Positions 26,130 through 38,168 of a stretch of DNA of 64,000 nt are shown one piece after another (positions within the stretch are counted from its first letter, which is position 1; each line of letters begins with the position of its first letter). The position numbers and the translations under genes were made by a program. The notes beneath the pieces are model-generated. The model was not told the DNA's origin. It searched no databases and saw only the letters and a program-made list of their open reading frames with translations. Origin of the DNA: Hoplostethus atlanticus (taxonomy: Eukaryota > Chordata > Actinopteri > Trachichthyiformes > Trachichthyidae); NCBI GenBank assembly GCA_034670405.1, contig JAXDDX010000010.1, forward strand, positions 269,501 to 333,500, read 5' to 3'.

Positions 26130-27401
26130 CAGTCTCTCTGTATAGGAAACAATCAAACAGAATAGTTGGACGAAAGCCTGGAGCTCTAACCTTCAAACCA
26201 CAAAAGTGCTCGGCTGCTGAGGGTGCACACACTTTTATGTAGGTCCAGATGTGTGTGTGTGTGTGTGTGTGTGTGTTTGTGTATATATACATGTGGCACA
26301 GTCATGGAGTTGTCAGAGACTGTGCCCTTTTCAACAACACACACAAAAAAACAAAGCACATTTATCAACAATTGTAACATTCACAAGTGGGAAGACACCA
26401 AAAAATACACCTGAGAAGACGACACATACAGATATGGGTCTCCTTCGCTTCGCCATGCTCCCATCGCCCCTCCTTTCTATGTCACACACCAAGCCTTTCT
26501 AGATAAGGGTACAGCAGGTGAGACGGGCTGACGGGGGAGAGAGGGCAGAAATGGAGAAGAGGGAAGAGGAGAGAAAAGTGGAAGAGAGGAGCAGAAGGGA
26601 GAGGTGAGAGGGAAGCAGAGGGTGGAAGGACAGAGAAAATGAAGGGGAAAGGCGCTGCCTTGGGGTTGGCAGAAATTGTTCCTGTGATGGTTGAAGTCCT
26701 CAATGTTCCAATTAGGCTGCAAAGAATCAGGATTACACACACACACACACAACTCTCTAAGAGACGGAGGGAAAGAGCGAGGAGGAAGGGATAGAGAGGG
26801 AGGGATGGTGATGAGGAGTGAAAGTGACAGTGAGTTTTGGAGAGATGGCAGAAACCAGGGGAGAGCAGCCTCCATGCTCATGACAGCAGCTGAAATCCAA
26901 TCCACTGGAGGAAAGGGAGATGACACTCCCATGGAAGAGACGACAGAGGGGAACGAGGGAAGGGAGGGAAAGACATAGAAATGACAGGGAAGAAGAAGTC
27001 TAGGATGTGTGAGAGTCACAGCTAGAGAGGGGAATGGCAAAACACAGACAGATTGTTTGGACATTTGCGCTCATTAGAAGTGATGATCAACAGGCAGCGG
27101 TTTGGGGCTGTCTTGGTCAGAGTAGATCCAGCCAACACAGAGCGTTTGTTTCCCACGATACTTCGGATCCTTCATACCGTTATTAGCAGTCAACCCCAAC
27201 CCTGACCCAAATAATATTGCCTGTATCTGTGCCCAGAAGTTGACCACATGTCGCAAACAAAAGTGGCTTTGTGCTTTTTTTTAACTTTTCTTTGTGTACG
27301 TTTGTGTGTGTGCATTGGTGCTGTATACAACGAGGCCATGCTCTCCCCCAGCAGCAGCCTTTGAGTCTCTGTCCTCTCTCTCTCTTTGCTGTATCTGACA
27401 G
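23431..27401 (+). other. Presumed intron upstream of the Ig2 exon
   Basis: No Ig1-like exon was found. The stretch contains CA or GT arrays at 24721-24756, 24928-24954, 26098-26123 and 26250-26277, and a purine-rich block at about 26530-27000. The last 40 nt before 27402 form a CT-rich pyrimidine tract that fits the acceptor. Confidence 0.6.
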
Positions 27402-27598
27402 ACCTGGACATACCGGTGCTGACAGTGCACCAGACCATCAGCGACGTGCGTGGCAGTTACTACCAGGAGAAGACCGTGTTCCTGCGCTGCACCGTCAACT
27501 CCAACCCGCCCGCCCGCTTCATCTGGAAACGTGGGGCCGCGCCCATCGAACAGAACAAGGACAATGGTGTGGACATCTACGAGCCGCTCTACACACAG
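27402..27598 (+). CDS. mdga1: MDGA-family exon: first half of Ig domain 2
   Basis: This 197-nt internal exon encodes the N-terminal half of an Ig domain in a MAM-domain GPI-anchored surface protein that binds neuroligins at synapses. The acceptor is CTGACAG and the donor CAG|GTAAAC. Two bases complete a split codon, giving D-L-D-I-P-V-L-T-V-H-Q, then 65 codons end exactly in Y-T-Q, so the intron phases are 1 in and 0 out. The B-strand cysteine lies in F-L-R-C (about residue 30) and the core tryptophan in F-I-W-K-R-G twelve residues later. The phrase N-G-V-D-I-Y-E-P-L-Y-T-Q is highly characteristic of the MDGA family. I place it as Ig2 from the order of the following domains. Assignment to MDGA1 rather than MDGA2 rests on remembered family sequences and is likely but not certain. 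GC content is visibly higher than in the flanking introns. Confidence 0.95.
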
Positions 27599-28694
27599 GT
27601 AAACACACACTCCGCTCCGCCACGGTGTATTATGAAAACTCATCTCGTCAAGAAGTGCCTCACATCACTCTCTCCCCACTGAATCATATCCCCTGTCCCT
27701 TATCGTCCTCCTCTACTCGCTCTAATTTTTACTCTTATCTTGAAAGAAAAAAATCGTTCTATTCCTCTACCTCTCTCCGAGGCTCTTATCTTTTTTATTC
27801 CTCTCCCCAGCACTTCTATCTCACATGATCATCCTATGATCACAGGAATATCAAGGCACTGCGGCTCTAACCTTTGCATTCCTGGCTACCGGTTGCTGTT
27901 AATGTTACGAATGTAGGAACTGAAGCTTATTGTACCGTTGCACTCATTGAATTGCTCTCTGAATAAGACTGTTACCGAATACCCGGAAATGTAAAATGTA
28001 TACACAAAGAGACACACAGGCATAGATCCAGATGTGCACACACCCAGACTGACACACCTACAAGTAGTGTAAGCATGTATGCCGCTGGTTGTTATTTCTT
28101 CTTATTTCGTCTCCACCTTTCTTTTAGTTTCTGCCTCTCTCTCTCTCCTCTTTGTTTGTTTGTTTGTTTGTTTCTTTCTTTCTTTTCTGCTCTCTCTCTC
28201 CCTTTATCTCTCTCTCTCTCTCTCTCTCCCTCTCTCTGTCAGTAGCCAGTTCTAATGGGATAGTCAGCCAGCCAGTCAAGCAGACAAGCTGTTTGTTGGG
28301 CAGAGACCAGCTGGCCGTTTAGCCAGTCAGTCAGTCAGTTAACTAGCCAACCAGACAGTCACACAGTCAGTCAGTCATGCAGCCAAACAATCAGCTGCAC
28401 AGTCAGTCAGCCACCCACTCCCATACCCATTCAGCCAACCAACCAACCAAGTAAACAATCCCCCCAGCCAGATCTCCCAGTCTGAGTCCACAGTCCTTGC
28501 GTTGGCTCAATTGTTTCCTTTTTTTCTCCACTTATCAAAGTATCACTCAGCCACAAAGCAGAGGCCCCAGAGTTCAATTAGCCACACAGCAGAGCACACT
28601 GTTAGCCAGGCACCTACAATAGCAGACAGACAGTTATGTCAAATATGAAGTCTTGATCTGAAAAGTCATCAGTGGTAATGAGAGAGATGCGTGT

Positions 28695-28733
<39 letters not shown>

Positions 28734-29195
28734 ACTGCGTCTGTGTGTCCAACAGAGTGTGTATGTCTGAAAGTGAGGCACAAACAGAGAGAGCTGGCTT
28801 GAGTTTAGGCAGAGAGAGGATAGATGGATTTAGGTCTTATTATTGTAATGAAGATCAGATTTCTTTCATTTTCCTGATGGTCCCGTGCAAAATCCCTTTG
28901 AAATTCATCATTTATATGACTCCCTAGATCTCCCGTGCTGCATTGCTTCACTTGATAATCACGGCATGTCAGACATAGACAAACACAGTGTGTGTGATTA
29001 TGTGTGTGTGTTCATTGGAGTGTGTCTTTGACCCTATTTATTATACTGTGGCTCATCAAAAATTAAAGGGACTTTTATACATGATCACAACACACTTTAG
29101 AAAAGACTAAAATAGAGTAGAATATTATATAATTTACAATCCTTTATATGTTGTAATCTATGTATATACTGTATCAGACAGACAGACAGATAGAC

Positions 29196-29232
<37 letters not shown>

Positions 29233-29503
29233 TGAGGAGTAGTAGAAGAAAATCCCTCAAGGAAGATGCCAGAGACTGATCAGTGGCTGGAGGAGAGTTT
29301 TACTCCATCGCTGCTGAAAGAGGTGTCACAAGTTATTGATTGAAGGAGTTCACATGTTTTTGCACATAGGGATATTGAAGTGAATGTACATGCTTATACA
29401 TATATATGCTGAACAGAAACCAAAACATGAACCAATTTCTCCACATTTCCCATAACATACACGATATATAAAATATTTTTAATGATGTTTAAGTGTTTTA
29501 ATA

Positions 29504-29547
<44 letters not shown>

Positions 29548-29550
29548 TAG
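27599..29550 (+). other. Phase-0 intron within Ig2
   Basis: A 1952-nt GT-AG intron. It holds a (TTTG)n/(TTTC)n and CT-rich tract at about 28150-28240, a degenerate AGTC/AGCC array at about 28255-28450, a (GT)n array at 28688-28728, a GATA array at about 29178-29232, and a terminal (TG)n tract at 29506-29546. Confidence 0.93.
29506..29546 (+). repeat. (TG)n tract at a 3' splice site
   Basis: About 41 nt of alternating TG end four bases before the acceptor of the second Ig2 exon and stand where a pyrimidine tract would normally lie. Confidence 0.97.
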
Positions 29551-29683
29551 GGTGAGACCAAGGTGCTGAAGCTGAAGAACTTGAGGCCCAAGGACTTTGC
29601 CGACTACACCTGCCAGGTGTCCGTCCGCAACGTGTGTAACATTGAGGATAAGTCAGTCACCTTCAGGCTCACCAATGCAACAA
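29551..29683 (+). CDS. mdga1: MDGA-family exon: second half of Ig domain 2
   Basis: This 133-nt exon completes Ig2. It begins in frame with G-E-T-K-V-L-K-L-K-N-L-R-P, continues through D-Y-T-C-Q-V (the F-strand cysteine in the Y-x-C motif) and ends T-N-A-T plus one base before the donor A|GTAAGT. Phases are 0 in and 1 out, which joins cleanly to the preceding Ig2 exon and to the Ig3 exon. The sequence R-N-V-C has an extra cysteine that is also found in the family. The acceptor is unusual: AG follows CT directly after about 41 nt of alternating TG instead of a pyrimidine tract (see findings). The start at 29551 is fixed because the upstream exon ends on a full codon and the reading continues the family sequence without a gap. 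Confidence 0.95.
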
Positions 29684-29720
29684 GTAAGTAGTTTGAAAGC
29701 CTTTTAAATGCTTCTCATGC

Positions 29721-29722
<2 letters not shown>

Positions 29723-29763
<41 letters not shown>

Positions 29764-29832
29764 CACAGACAGACAGACAGACACACAGACAGACAGACAG
29801 ACACAGACACACAGACAGACAGACAGACAGAC
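29723..29832. repeat. (ACAG)n microsatellite
   Basis: ACAG tetranucleotide array with ACAC interruptions, beginning about 40 nt after the donor of the second Ig2 exon. Confidence 0.97.
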
Positions 29833-30969
29833 ATACATCCTCTCTCTCTTCCCTTGTCTCTTTTTCTCTGTCCTTTGACTCCCCACTCAAATTCCCTCCC
29901 TGTCTCTCTCCCCCCCGCCTCCCAGTGTGCTGCATTGTATATCTGTCTTGTTATTCTCTTGCTGAGAGCTCATCTCAGGGCCGTCAGCTGTAATTCAGTT
30001 GTCACACTCCCTGTTATCTCCCATTCACTCTACACTGTTCTGTCCATCTCCACGCCAGCGCCCAGCAACTCTGTTACTCTTGACAACGTTGTTGCGGCCG
30101 ACAACCGTGTCAGGTCTGTTACGGTCGGACTGATACAGCCCCACACTCTTGCCGTATTTTTCTGTTCGTTTTCTGTTGCGTTTCTTTTTGCTTCCAAAAC
30201 GAGAGCCAGCCCAGAGTTGCATTAGTGAATCTTACTGGACAATTAGGTAATTTATTACAGCATTTTCTATCATTTCTCAATAGGTCCTCGGTTGCCAACT
30301 TATAATTACATAACTCTGGCTCTGTTATGCTTCTTAAGCCTTTTGGAGCTTTCATTTTACAAGTCTTTGCCCAAATGTAATGAAAGAATAATTTAACTTT
30401 AAAGATTTACTCATGATGTTTGAACAGGTTATTATGTTCTGTGAGATGGGACTATATGTCCTTTAGGGATTGAACTCTTAAGGGACTGAACCCTATGGTG
30501 CCTCCAACTGATAGCAGTTGTGTTTTTTTAAATACTGGACTCACATTAGTCCATGGGCGGTGAGGTAGCCGTTTTGGATGTCACTGAATATACTTATTGG
30601 TGACTATGTATGTAATCCTGTAACCCGGACAAAGGCTACTGCAGCATTGGTTTTTAACATTAAAGCTTTTTCATATTGTTCCGAAAGAGTAGCTTTTCCA
30701 TTTCTTTGATTGTTTTTGATTCATGCACCTTGGAGGAGCTGCGAGGTTGCTACAGATTTTATACCGTTTCTATTATGCTTCATACAAAGCTGCAGCATAA
30801 TCACAGAAAGGGTACTAGGTTCAAGAGTCAGTCAAGAGTCAATTTAGGATGAGAGGGCTAAATGGAGAGGATTACTCAGGACTTGTCCTACTCAGGGCCA
30901 GAGTGGCTGTGCAAATGTGCATTAAAGGCGTGGAAACAGTGAGGTTCTAACATCCATTATATAGCATAG

Positions 30970-31265
30970 AGGTGGCAGTAGGCTAAGAGGTTAGAGAAGA
31001 CGGCTTGTGATGAGAAGGTTGGTGGTTCAAATCCCCAGACTCGCTAGGAAATAGTGGATTTGGAAAGTGAATGAGTGACACTCTCATCCCTCAACAACTA
31101 AAATTGATGTACCCTTGAGCTTAACCCCCATCTACTCAGTGAGCTTGGGGGAATGTGGTTGCACTGGACACCTCCCAAGTGTGAATGTGTCTAACTGTGT
31201 GAATGTGAAGTGTTGGAAGTGCTGGAAAAGAGCATGTGTATTCCATCACCCTTCCCTGGATGGAC
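30970..31265 (+). mobile_element. tRNA-derived SINE (plus strand)
   Basis: A tRNA-like head starts near GGTGGCAGTAGGCTAAGAGG (an A-box-like region) and carries a clear B box, GGTTCAAATCC, at 31024-31034. A body with CCCTTGAGCTTAACCCCC and GTGTGAATGTG segments follows, resembling fish SINEs. Limits are approximate. Confidence 0.65.
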
Positions 31266-33235
31266 TGAAAAAGAAAGTATAGCATGAAGGCTGTTCTGTA
31301 CCCCTACTTCAGAGTACTTCAGTTAGTGCATTTCAAGAGTTTGGTTTCTCATTATTAACTCTTTGATAAAGAGACCATGGATAAAAGTTAGCTAATGGGT
31401 GGTTCGTCCCTTCAGGTGTGTGGTGGTGTAGATAGTTCATGGTTGTACTGGGAGCACTCCTTCCAAAATTCAATTTTATACATTTAAAAAAAAAACAACA
31501 CATTACATTCTTTATATTATTTGTTAACACGGTGTGACATCTTTTTACTATGGTTTTATAAAAACTACAATTTCTCATGGAATGAGAGGTTATCAGTTAT
31601 TGAGCAATAAGGCCTCTTTCAGACAAGATAAAGCTTCCCAGGAGGTTTCCTGAAGTCTCCAAAAGAGGGCTGAAGGTCGGGCAGAGCATTTACCGGTACA
31701 CAGAATTTGATGTTGCAATCTTTGGTGCCATAATCCAGGCTGAGCATTCATACTGAAACTCAATTCAGATGTCCAAAAGAATGATGCACTAACCGACAAA
31801 TGGAGACTATAGAGGACATCAGGCTACGCCGTTATAGATCTCCAGGAGCATCAGACAGGCAGCACCATTCACTAGCCACCTAATCTAAATGCTACAGGGT
31901 AGTCTTGATTTAAGCCTACAACACTTCCAGACAGCACAACAGTGATTTCGGGCATCCAGAACCACTGGCCTCAACACGCACTCTCAACACCAAATAATAG
32001 CCTCTGTACCTACATTTAAGCTTATCCCTAGTTCCCAACATGAATTAATTTGTGCCCGAAGTCACTCGATTTTTCTACCAGATCCACTGACTGGCTCCCA
32101 TTGCTGCTTCAGATATATTCTTCACTGCCTACTTTAAGCTCCGCCCACAAATGACTAATTCATGTAGTTTCAAAGTGGAGTTGGCTACAAACCCTCAGCA
32201 TCCAACCGTCACGGCTCATAGCCTTGGTTTCCAACTCTGCTGCTCCACCTCTGCAACCAATTAAGTATACCCAGGCATTTTCCTCTCATATGCCTCAAAT
32301 TCCTTTCATATTCCTCAAATAAAGAACTCAAAGAAAAATAGTCTATGAGAAAGTGGGGAGGGGAAACAGAGAGAGTTGCCTCTATGAAAGACAGAACATG
32401 AAAAGGTGATGGCAGACGGAGAGAATATGAACCATTCAAATGACAGATATGAAAGAGAGAAGGTCAGACAGACAGACAGACAGACAGACAGAAAGAGAAC
32501 CATATGAAAGACTGAGCATGAATGGAGCGGAAGGCAGTTCATTAGAGACTACAATGAGAGATTCACATCTAGTCTTAAAAGCCTGATGCAGATAGAAGAT
32601 GTCCACAAGTACTCAACAGGAACATCAACAGGTTTTGTTATTTGCATTAGGATTTTAACTTGGGATGCCACGGACGTTGTTTACAAGTATTGTAACACTA
32701 GCAACACGCTGCAGCCTGTACAACGCCTGGTCACCGACCTGGGTAAATGTTGAGGCTTATTAATGGTTTCAGAGGTCTTAGAAATGGAGCTGTTTCTCTT
32801 CTCTTTCTTCTCTAGCGAGAAATGGTCCTGGTTGCACCGATGTATAGCCCTTTTTCCTTCAGGCTTATTTGGAGATTAAATTGGTCTTAAATTTAATTTG
32901 AACTGCCATTAAAAAGGATTTTTTTTGTTTTCCTTCTGAAATAGATATCATTACATCCCTATGTCTTCCTCACTCTCTCCTACCCTGCTTTATTCTTTTC
33001 CTCTTTCTTCTGTGTTTCCTCCTCTCTTCTCTCCTGGACCCCTGTGGCTGAGATCAATACTCTCCCCAGAGCTCAGTCAACACACACACACACAGTGGGC
33101 CAATCAATGTCTGGCTGGTGCTGGCGACAGAGCTTAGGGAGATGCCTGGACAGCCAATCTGACTGGACATCACAGCCTCACACAGGGAGAAGAGAAACAT
33201 ACCACTTAATGACTTAATGTGTGTGCGTGTGTGAT

Positions 33236-33240
33236 TTTGA

Positions 33241-33282
<42 letters not shown>
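33236..33282. repeat. (GAAA)n microsatellite
   Basis: About 46 nt of GAAA tetranucleotides, a purine-only tract. Confidence 0.97.
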
Positions 33283-33283
<1 letters not shown>

Positions 33284-34900
33284 CGAGCTTGAATGAGAGA
33301 GGTTGTGCGTGGTTGGTTGTGTGTCTCTATCTAGTTCCCAACCTAACTCCCCGGGGCCCCGCTAGCTGATGAGATGAATGGTCAGCCTTAGGACTCGCTC
33401 AGATAGAGTAGAGGAGGAAGGGGGAGGGGAGGAGGGGAGGGATGGTGGGCAGGAGGGAGGCAGGGTGGCAGAAGTAAGAAAGACAGGGAGAGACAAAGAG
33501 ACTGTGGCTATGGTCACACTTGTCTTGCCACAATGTGCATAGAAACAATGTAAAGCGTTGGAGAGGAAGAAATAAAGTAATGCAGACACACGTTTAAATA
33601 CATAGACACAGGAGACACAGAGCGAAAGCGCGAGATAGACAGACAACAGAGAAAGACAGATAGATACAAAGAGAAAGAGAGGGAGAGAGAGAGAGAGAGA
33701 CAGGCAGATGGATACAGAGAGATAGAGAAAAAAGAGAAAGACATAGAAAAAGACAGACACCAAGAGAGTTGTTACACTGTTTCTATTCTCTTGTCTCTAA
33801 TATTTATCTAATGACCATGTTTTGTTGTTCTCCACTGAGCCCCCTGTTGTCCTTGTGGCGTCAATCACTGCTTAGATTAGATTCATCCAACTAGGTCACG
33901 CCATCACCAGTGATTCACCGCGCTGGGAAGGGGATTGATTGATTTTTATGTAATAATCCCAGCCTGGGATTTGAGGACGGGGCTCTGCCCTCCGGTAACT
34001 GACGACAGCAGCCAAATCCTCTTCCCCTGCCTCTCATAAAAAGAACATGGTGCATTGCTCCAAAGCTCGTCATGTCATTTAAAGGTGAGGTAGGGGCATG
34101 TTGAGCGATGGAGCAAAAGATTAGATTAGATTAGATTGACTTGATTGTCCACCGTAGTTGAAATTTGACTTTGGCTTGTCCCACATACTAGATATTAAAA
34201 AACAATAAAAGGGACTGTACGTACATTGCATATATAATAACAAAGTGCATATGAAATGGTAGCAGCAGTTTACCGCAGTGTTCTTCAAAGGCTGGGTCAG
34301 GCCAAAAATATTGATCATGAGGATGCATGGAAAAAAAGGCAAACGTAAACAATTAGTTGCTATGTAATGATACCAAAGTCCCTGCGATGTATTGTAACGT
34401 AGACTGAAAAAGAGCTTAGATTGTAATATTGGGCTGCACAATAGCCAATAGGACAACGTTAAGTCACCTTTTCCATTAACCCTGAGAAATCGTTAAAAAC
34501 ACTATTCTGTCAGTGGAGAGTTCTGCTACAAGCCAGTAAATCAGGGCAGTGATTCTATTGTCTCGTGTTAATGTGAAGCCAAAAGGATCTTTTAGCGCAG
34601 TGTTAATTATTAATCGGACCCAAAATGGGTTACAGGCCTGTTTGTGGTGGGTCCCTTGCACATGACAGGAGATCTAGTATTTTATGAGCCTGGAAGACAA
34701 TCTTTCATCTGCAAAACGATGACAATAACAGTGATTTGCAAATGGTGCAGTGATTTCTTTTCTTCCGTGCTGGAGACATAAATGGAATAACAAGCTGAAT
34801 CACAGAGAAATTAAAGACTGCTACGTGACACTGTTGCAAAACTTTAAACAGTTGAATTTTTCAGTCCCGGGAATATTCTTGGTGACAGTTGTGTTGGAGA

Positions 34901-34901
34901 T

Positions 34902-34942
<41 letters not shown>
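34901..34942. repeat. (CA)n microsatellite
   Basis: About 42 nt of uninterrupted CA. Confidence 0.97.
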
Positions 34943-34944
<2 letters not shown>

Positions 34945-35280
34945 AGAGTGAGTTAAAACTGTTGACAACATTTGAGCAGGCTGAATAGCCAGTAAATCAG
35001 AAGGATGAGAGATTCAGTGCTATATCGATTACTGTACCTCTCACATTCATAATGTTCACAATAATAATGTTGTGCAGCTTGTTTTATTACCTCGATAGGT
35101 GAAAAGACCTATTCTGTATGAATTCCCACCCTGAAGAGAAGGAGCAACAGGAAATCTACTCAATAACCCTGTAACCCTCAGCACTTTAGCACTCGGGGAA
35201 CTCTAGAAGAGCATTGTAAGGCATTTGTACAGTGTTCTTTGTGTTAGAGTATAAATATATCCCCTATCTTCCGGGAGGGA

Positions 35281-35321
<41 letters not shown>

Positions 35322-37055
35322 AGAAACATGTGAAAGTGAATGTGAAAAAGTGACAGAAAAACGAGAGACAGAGAGAGATGAAGACAAGGAGGAAGAAAGA
35401 CACTAAAGAATATAGATAGAGGATTGCTTTGATATTGTTCTTTATTTATCTATTACAATATACTTAAGTAACATCTCCTTTGTTGCATTTTGTTGTTTCT
35501 ATACTAATTCCTGTTTTTATCTGGTTCTTTTTGCAAAGGGGAATTACAGTATGGGCTCTTTAGGACTCGTAGAGCCCTAAGAGCCCTGTGTGTGTGGGCT
35601 CGTACACCAGGCAGTGTGGTAGAAGTCACTCAAGCATGAGCAGCTTGGTGGGTGTACATCCACGTACCAGGAAGTAGCTCTGTGATTTTCCAACTGTAGT
35701 GGCTAAGTCAACGCATTAATAGAATATTTTGCGCTGAGATTCACTTAGTTACAGCAATACTGTGTACATACTGTGTACACTTTCTTGTTAACAGATGGAG
35801 GTTTTAAAGTCAACATAGTTTCACTTACTCCAATCATGTTGCGACTCCACCCCACCCCTCCACTAGCACACTTGTTTATTTAGGCAACAGGAAATTGATA
35901 TTGGCAAGAATGTGTTTTTCTGCAACGACAGGCCTTGTCCAAGAATCATTACACTTTTAGATTTCTAAACTTCTCTGTCCATCTCAAACAGAAATATATG
36001 AATATCTCCACCAGTCTCAAATCCAGTCAAATCATGGCACTCAGTGTGGGGATGTACAACCGTGCACTGGCAGGAATCAACTGGTACTGATGCTTTGCTG
36101 TATAAACCATCATTTGCTTCTAGGGCTGGTTTGAAAATGCTTATTTTCTTGTGGAGTCATTGGAGGGGGCTTTAAGGATTTGGGGCACCAGCCCAGTGAG
36201 TCCAGTTCACTGCCATCCTCTCTCTACACCCTCTCCATTAGCGCCTTTCACATTCTATAATATATGGCTTTAATTATCCTGAACATGCAGGCAGGCTCTG
36301 TTCAGTAACGCTATGCTTCACACTCACACAATTACATTTTTACACATAGGCCCGGCCCTGTACAACTATTGTGTACTACTGTTAAATTGGGGGTTAAATG
36401 CAGAGCAGAGCTCATTCAATCCACCCAGATTATCCCATTCAGTCGTGTATTTGAATTGGCTTCTGGTCACAAGCCCACAACAGACACACTCTTGTGTTAC
36501 TTCTGCTTCACTCTTTCCAGAGTTTATGTGTCCCTGGACACTGAAAGTGCATTTTCTCACGATTGAAGGAGACTGCAATTGTTTTCATTCTGTTGTTCTA
36601 TTGTTTGAAAGGTTGTTTCTTTATTACAGAAAGCACCTCGCAAGGGATTTTCAATTTAAACAATAGATAATTAGAAACACAAACACACATGTGAACGCGT
36701 GGACACATGCATGCAGACGCAATTACACAAAGACACACACACACACACACACAAATGGTTGTTTTCTTTTCTCCTAGTTTGCCGGGATGTCTCCATCGTA
36801 TTTTCTTTTCAAAACACAATCTCTAGATGTATCTGTCTCTTCCTTCTTGTCTCTCTTTTACTCTCATAGTTATGTAGGTGTTATTTTCAGGCTCTTAGAT
36901 TGCAATTAGATTAAGCTTCCTTCATCGTCAGTTTTCACAAGGCAATTGAGCATCAACCGCATATCATTCCTAAATACACACACACATAGCACACATAGAG
37001 AGGCCAGAGCATCAGAGTGGCCACATCCCAGCGCACCATGAAAACATGGGAGGTT

Positions 37056-38168
37056 TTACATTACATTACAGTCATTTAGCAGACGCTTTTATCCAAAGCG
37101 ACTTACAATAAGTGCATTCAACATAGGTAGGCAAGATAACTACTAGTCACCAGAAATCGTAAGTGCATTTCCTTCCTAAACAAGCAACTAAGAGCAGAAC
37201 TAGTGTTAAGTTAAGAGTGCAATAAGTTAGCAACCTACTATATCTTAAACAAATGAGACAAATAAGAGAATCAAATAAACAAGAGCTAAGACAAATAAGT
37301 GTATCAAATGAACAAGAGCCAATAAACAAGAGCTCAGACACATAATTGACGACAAATAGGCATGGCTAAGAGGAAGGGTCAGGGTAGTGTTTCCTGAAGA
37401 GGTGGGTTTTCAGCCTGCGGCGAAAGATGGGCAGCGACTCTGCTGTCCTGACATCAGTGGGGAGTTCATTCCACCACTGCGGGGCCAGGACAGAGAAGAG
37501 CCGTGACCGTGTAGATCGGCCGCAGGGCCCTCTGAGCGACGGGGCAACCAGTCGCCTCGAGGCAGCAGAGCGAAGTGGTCGGGCGGGGGTGTAAGGCTTG
37601 ACCATAGCCTGGAGGTAAGAAGGAGCTGTTCCTTTCACTGCCCTATAGGCTAGCACCAGGGTCTTGAACTGGATGCGAGCTGCTACAGGGAGCCAGTGTA
37701 GAGAACGGAGAAGGGTAGTTGTATGGGAGAACTTGGGGCAGGTTGAACACCAGACGAGCTGCAGCTTTCTGAACAAGCTCCAGAGGTCTGATGGCAGACG
37801 CCGGGGCACCAGCAAGGAGGGAGTTGCAGTAGTCCAGGCAGGGAGATGACAAGAGCCTGGATGAGCACCTGCGCTGCCTTGTCAGTGAGGAAGGGGCGAA
37901 TCCTCCTGATGTTGTAGAGGAGGAATCTGCAGGAGCGTGTCACTGATGCAATGTTTGCCGAGAACGACAGTTGGTCGTCCAGGGTCACACCCAGATTCCT
38001 CGCAGTCCGAGTTGACGTCACCACAGCATTATCAATGGTGATGGCCAGGTCTCGGTGCGGACAGCCCTTCCCCGGGAGGAACACCAGCTCAGTCTTGTCC
38101 AGGTTGAGCTTCAGGTGGTGCATCGACATCTACTCCGAGATGTCTGCCAGACATGCAGCAATGCGTGC
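37056..38168 (-). mobile_element. 5'-truncated L2/CR1-type LINE, copy 2, frame broken
   Basis: This copy matches 21507-22620 almost base for base over about 1.11 kb, with the same ACATT-type tail and 3' UTR. It is truncated further in than copy 1, just after GCAATGCGTGC, so the Y-A-D-D motif is absent. The remaining RT frame (minus strand, about 38168 to 37366) is broken by two one-base insertions relative to copy 1: an A at 37740 (GGGGCAGG against GGGGCGG) and an A at 37840 (GGCAGGG against GGCGGG). Landmarks [13 protein letters not shown] and W-W-N-E-L-P remain in separate frames. Confidence 0.9.

Noticed and set aside
26477..27064. 195-codon minus-strand frame rich in Ser/Pro/Leu
   Set aside because: It lies in a purine-rich tract whose complement encodes low-complexity Ser/Pro/Leu; no recognisable motif.
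27271..27828. 185-codon frame overlapping the first Ig2 exon
   Set aside because: It is a shadow in another frame; the MDGA-like reading with proper splice sites occupies 27402-27598.
29723..29832. Regular ACAG spacing that might suggest a CRISPR-like array
   Set aside because: It is a plain tetranucleotide microsatellite with no spacers, in a vertebrate genome.
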